Positions 61,668 through 64,000 of a stretch of 64,000 nucleotides of DNA are shown piece by piece (position 1 is the first letter of the stretch; every line of letters starts with the position of its first letter). A program made the translations under genes and the position numbers. The DNA is taken from positions 1 through 64,000 of the forward strand of contig JBOFFC010000159.1 of NCBI GenBank assembly GCA_051648405.1, read 5' to 3'. This stretch comes from JBOFFC01 sp051648405. GTDB lineage: Bacteria; Planctomycetota; Planctomycetia; Pirellulales; Lacipirellulaceae. Under the pieces are notes generated by a model. It worked only from the letters and a program-made list of their open reading frames with translations, made no database searches and was not told the DNA's origin.

Positions 61668-62099
61668 CTAGTCGTCGCCGCTCACGTCGCGCCGTGTTTG
61701 CTTCCGCGCCCCGGTGGTCTTCTTCTCGCGCAGCCGCGATTCGGACGCCGAGCGTGGCGGGCGCGTGGCGCGGCGCTTGATCGGCGCCCGGGCGGCGGCT
61801 TGTACGAGCGCTCGCAGGCGGTCGAAGCAGTCGGCCAGGTTACGCCCCTGCTCGCGGTGGCGGTCGCTAGCGATCAGCAGCTCGCCGGCGGCCGTCAGAC
61901 GCCGCCCGCACTGGGCGACGAGCCGCGCCCGGACGTCTTCCGGCAACGCGGCGGTTGCGACGATGTCCCAGCGGACCATCGCCTTGCTGCTCACCTTATT
62001 GACGTTCTGCCCGCCGGGCCCCGAGCTGCGGGCGTACGAGACGACGAGCTCTGAACGCGGGATCCGCAACCGCTCGTCGATGATCAGGTCGTGCTGCAC
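61668..62099 (-). CDS. arfB: Peptidyl-tRNA hydrolase ArfB-like (GGQ)
   Basis: This 143-residue ribosome-rescue factor has the class I release-factor motif SGPGGQNVNKVSSKAMVRW and a basic C-terminal tail (KKTTGARKQTRRD) that enters the empty mRNA channel. It hydrolyses peptidyl-tRNA on stalled ribosomes. The start is GTG; earlier residues of the frame look unrelated. It ends a leftward gene set after the isomerase-like gene, with 26 bp between. Confidence 0.9.
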   Translation of the reverse strand: MQHDLIIDERLRIPRSELVVSYARSSGPGGQNVNKVSSKAMVRWDIVATAALPEDVRARLVAQCGRRLTAAGELLIASDRHREQGRNLADCFDRLRALVQAAARAPIKRRATRPPRSASESRLREKKTTGARKQTRRDVSGDD

Positions 62100-62125
62100 G
62101 CTTGCGAGTGTCGTCGCCCGAGGGG

Positions 62126-62959
62126 TCAGACGCAACGCGCCGCCGGGGCTAGCGCCGGGGCGAATAGTGACTCGGCGACGAGGATCGAATCGCGGACGAC
62201 GTGCTCGTACTCGGCCGGGCCGATCGCCGAGCCACGCAGCTCGACGTCGAACCACCCGTCGTACCCGGCGTCGAGGAGCGTGCGAACCAGTCCCGCCAGC
62301 GGGACGGTCCCCTCGCCGAGCGCACAGCGGTCGTTGTCGGCTGCCCCGCCAACGTGACCGTCCCCCAGGTGAACCGATGCGATGTACGGCGTCGCTTCGG
62401 CCAGCAGCCCCGAATGGCGCGTGGCGAGCGGGAAGTGGTACGTGTCGTACACCAGCCGCAGCCACGGCGTGTCGTACTCACGCACCAGGTCGAGGGCCTC
62501 CGCGAACGAGGTCAGGAACGTCCACTCGTGGGCGCAGGCGGCGTGCATCGGCTCGAGCGCCAGGGGGACGCGGACTCGTTCGGCAAGCGGCAACAGCGCG
62601 TCCAGCGACGTCCGCAGCAACCGCGCGGCGTGACGCTGGGTGTGGGAGTTCCGCCCGCCGGAGTAGACCGCGAGGCAAGCGGCCCTTAGGGCGCCGGCGA
62701 ATCGCAGCGCACGGCGCGTGTCGGCCAGCGCCTCGGCGACGCTCGCGCCGTCGCTGCCGGTGAAGCCCCCCGCCCAGACGACGTTCGAGACCGCGAGGCC
62801 GGCCTCTTCAACGAGCTCGACCGCCCGCTCTTCCCCGAAGTCGTGCGCCTTGCGGAGCCAAACCCCAACCCCCTCGTAACCGGCCCGACTGTAGTGATGG
62901 AGGTCCTCGTCGAACGACCACCGATAGGTCGTCGTCTGGTTCATCGACAGGCGGGGCAT
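62126..62959 (-). CDS. Sugar phosphate isomerase/epimerase (AP endonuclease 2 fold)
   Basis: This 277-residue TIM-barrel protein has metal-ligand blocks in ALEPMHAA (Glu), VYDTYHFPL (Asp-x2-His), SVHLGDGHV (His) and FDVELRG (Glu), as in Xyl-isomerase-like epimerases. A substrate cannot be given. The ATG at 62959 starts MPRLSMNQTTTYRWSFDEDL, the usual opening. It precedes arfB on the same strand. Confidence 0.87.
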   Translation of the reverse strand: MPRLSMNQTTTYRWSFDEDLHHYSRAGYEGVGVWLRKAHDFGEERAVELVEEAGLAVSNVVWAGGFTGSDGASVAEALADTRRALRFAGALRAACLAVYSGGRNSHTQRHAARLLRTSLDALLPLAERVRVPLALEPMHAACAHEWTFLTSFAEALDLVREYDTPWLRLVYDTYHFPLATRHSGLLAEATPYIASVHLGDGHVGGAADNDRCALGEGTVPLAGLVRTLLDAGYDGWFDVELRGSAIGPAEYEHVVRDSILVAESLFAPALAPAARCV

Positions 62960-63413
62960 GGTCTTGTCGCCCCCAAAACGGGGCGTTGGCAGTATTGCGG
63001 CGATGGTTGCCCACCGGTTGTCGTCTCGGAGAACTCTCCGCGGCGCCAGAGTATCCGCCATCGCTTGGTGCGAGTAAACATCGCTCTTTCGCGCGCCGCG
63101 TCACTGGGTAAAACACCCCAGCGCATCGCGCTGATTCCCCCGCGAAAGGCTCGCGTTCGCGATCCGCGCGACCGGGAAAACGGCGACCAACGAGCTGGCC
63201 CGGCCGGGGCGGCTCGACGACATTTTCAGAACTTGCTTTACGGATCGTCCGATGTGGGGATAATCGGGTGGCCGCTGTCGGGGTGCGGGCGAGTTTTGCG
63301 GCCGTTGGCGACCGCAAGCGGTTCGCTCCACCGCCGCCCCCTGTGCTTGCGTCGAGCGTGCGCCCGAGTGCACACGCCTCGCCCTTGCCGCCGACCCCCG
63401 CCCCGGGCCGCGC
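62960..63413. other. Divergent intergenic region
   Basis: This lies between the epimerase-like gene and the response regulator gene. It carries the candidate promoter at 63237-63264. The remainder is without recognised signal. Confidence 0.45.
63237..63264 (+). promoter_or_regulatory. Candidate sigma-70-like promoter of the response regulator
   Basis: TTTACG (63237-63242) and GATAAT (63259-63264) are separated by 16 bp, about 150 bp before the response regulator start. The -10 matches well; the -35 is partial. Confidence 0.4.
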
Positions 63414-64000
63414 ATGTCGATTTCGCTCGTCGTCGCCGACGACCACGAAGTGGTCCGCACCGGCCTGCGCGTCTGGCTTGCCGATTCGCCGCTGCGGATC
63501 GTCGGCGAGGCGAGCAACGGCGTCGAGGCGCTGGCGCAGGTCGAACTCCACCGCCCGGACCTGGTGCTGCTCGACGTGGCGATGCCCAAGGCCAGCGGCA
63601 TCGACTGTTTGGCCCGCCTACGCGACGCGTCGAACGACGTCCGTGTCCTGATGTTCAGCGAGACCGACAACCCGACGTACGCGGCAAGGGCCGCGGCGCT
63701 CGGCGCCAAGGGGTTGCTGCTCAAGTCGGCGTCCCGCGACGAGCTGATCGATGCGGCCGTTCGCGCCGCGGCCGGAGAAGCCGTTTGGACAGGTCCGATG
63801 GTGCGCCGGCTGACCGGCTCGATGGCGACCCCGGCCCCCGACGAGCCCTTCCCCGCCGGCCTCACCGGCCGCGAGGTGTCGGTCCTATCGCACCTGTCGT
63901 TCGGCCTCAGCAACCGCGAGATCGCCGAGGCGATGGGGATCAGCTACGAAACGGTCAAGGAGCACGTCCAGCACATCCTCCGCAAGCTGGGGGTCGCCGA
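63414..64000 (+). CDS. NarL/FixJ-type response regulator (3' end outside window)
   Basis: The 195 visible residues hold a receiver domain at 1-120 with the acidic pair VVADDHEVVR, phosphoacceptor Asp in LVLLDVAMPKASG near residue 54 and Lys in LLLKSAS. A LuxR-type HTH follows from about residue 145: GLTGREVSVLSHLSFGLSNR, then EIAEAMGISYETVKEHVQHI. The receiver-plus-HTH order fits a two-component regulator; its sensor kinase is not in the window. Confidence 0.93.
   Translation, partial: MSISLVVADDHEVVRTGLRVWLADSPLRIVGEASNGVEALAQVELHRPDLVLLDVAMPKASGIDCLARLRDASNDVRVLMFSETDNPTYAARAAALGAKGLLLKSASRDELIDAAVRAAAGEAVWTGPMVRRLTGSMATPAPDEPFPAGLTGREVSVLSHLSFGLSNREIAEAMGISYETVKEHVQHILRKLGVA

Overview
The window is very GC-rich bacterial DNA. 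Its gene complement points to a planctomycete, most likely of the order Pirellulales: a PEP-CTERM/dockerin-like exported protein, an LEPR-XLL-type N-terminus on a giant secreted dehydrogenase, a Ser/Thr kinase whose membrane domain precedes the kinase domain, several short secreted proteins with no family, and dispersed GGCGAGCCGGC palindromes. Placement below the order is inference.

Layout. 1-8.8 kb is a surface-polysaccharide and envelope block: O-antigen ligase (cut by the window edge), chain-length regulator, polysaccharide deacetylase, Wzx-like flippase, GT4 glycosyltransferase, PlsC and CdsA. 8.9-16.8 kb holds an exported zincin-like protein, a 1,269-residue multidomain PQQ-type dehydrogenase, a small secreted protein, a beta-hydroxyacid dehydrogenase and a zinc-ribbon/PilZ protein. 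17-35 kb holds two CarH-like MerR regulators with altered B12 sites (one divergent from a sigma-70 factor), membrane acyltransferases, an LplT-like transporter, a toxin-antitoxin pair with a broken toxin, ppnP, a solitary cytosine methylase, thiC, an HtrA homologue without its catalytic His and Asp, recA, thpR and a PfkB kinase. 35-45 kb holds a folE-queD-DUF429 operon, peroxiredoxins, two unrelated photolyases separated by a nested palindromic repeat, two fasciclin genes, a ferritin-like protein and an atypical SDR.

46-50.5 kb is the most unusual part. A CbxX-type AAA protein with a degenerate Walker B lies beside a rearranged polymorphic-toxin-like locus. A papain-like toxin C-terminus and a putative immunity gene sit between two 99-bp direct repeats. 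The N-terminal half of the toxin gene lies downstream of them, so circularisation across the repeats would rebuild an in-frame toxin gene.

50.5-64 kb holds a membrane Ser/Thr kinase, a CpsB-type PHP phosphatase operon, an M24 peptidase, two csrA genes (one preceded by a structured leader with an intrinsic terminator), a lipase-like lipoprotein, arfB, a sugar isomerase-like protein and a NarL-type response regulator cut by the right edge.

Themes. The polysaccharide block and cpsB suit capsule production. The photolyases, recA, peroxiredoxins, ferritin-like protein and CarH-like/sigma pair suit a light and oxidative-stress response, but that regulatory link is inference. No rRNA, tRNA, CRISPR array or complete insertion sequence was recognised.
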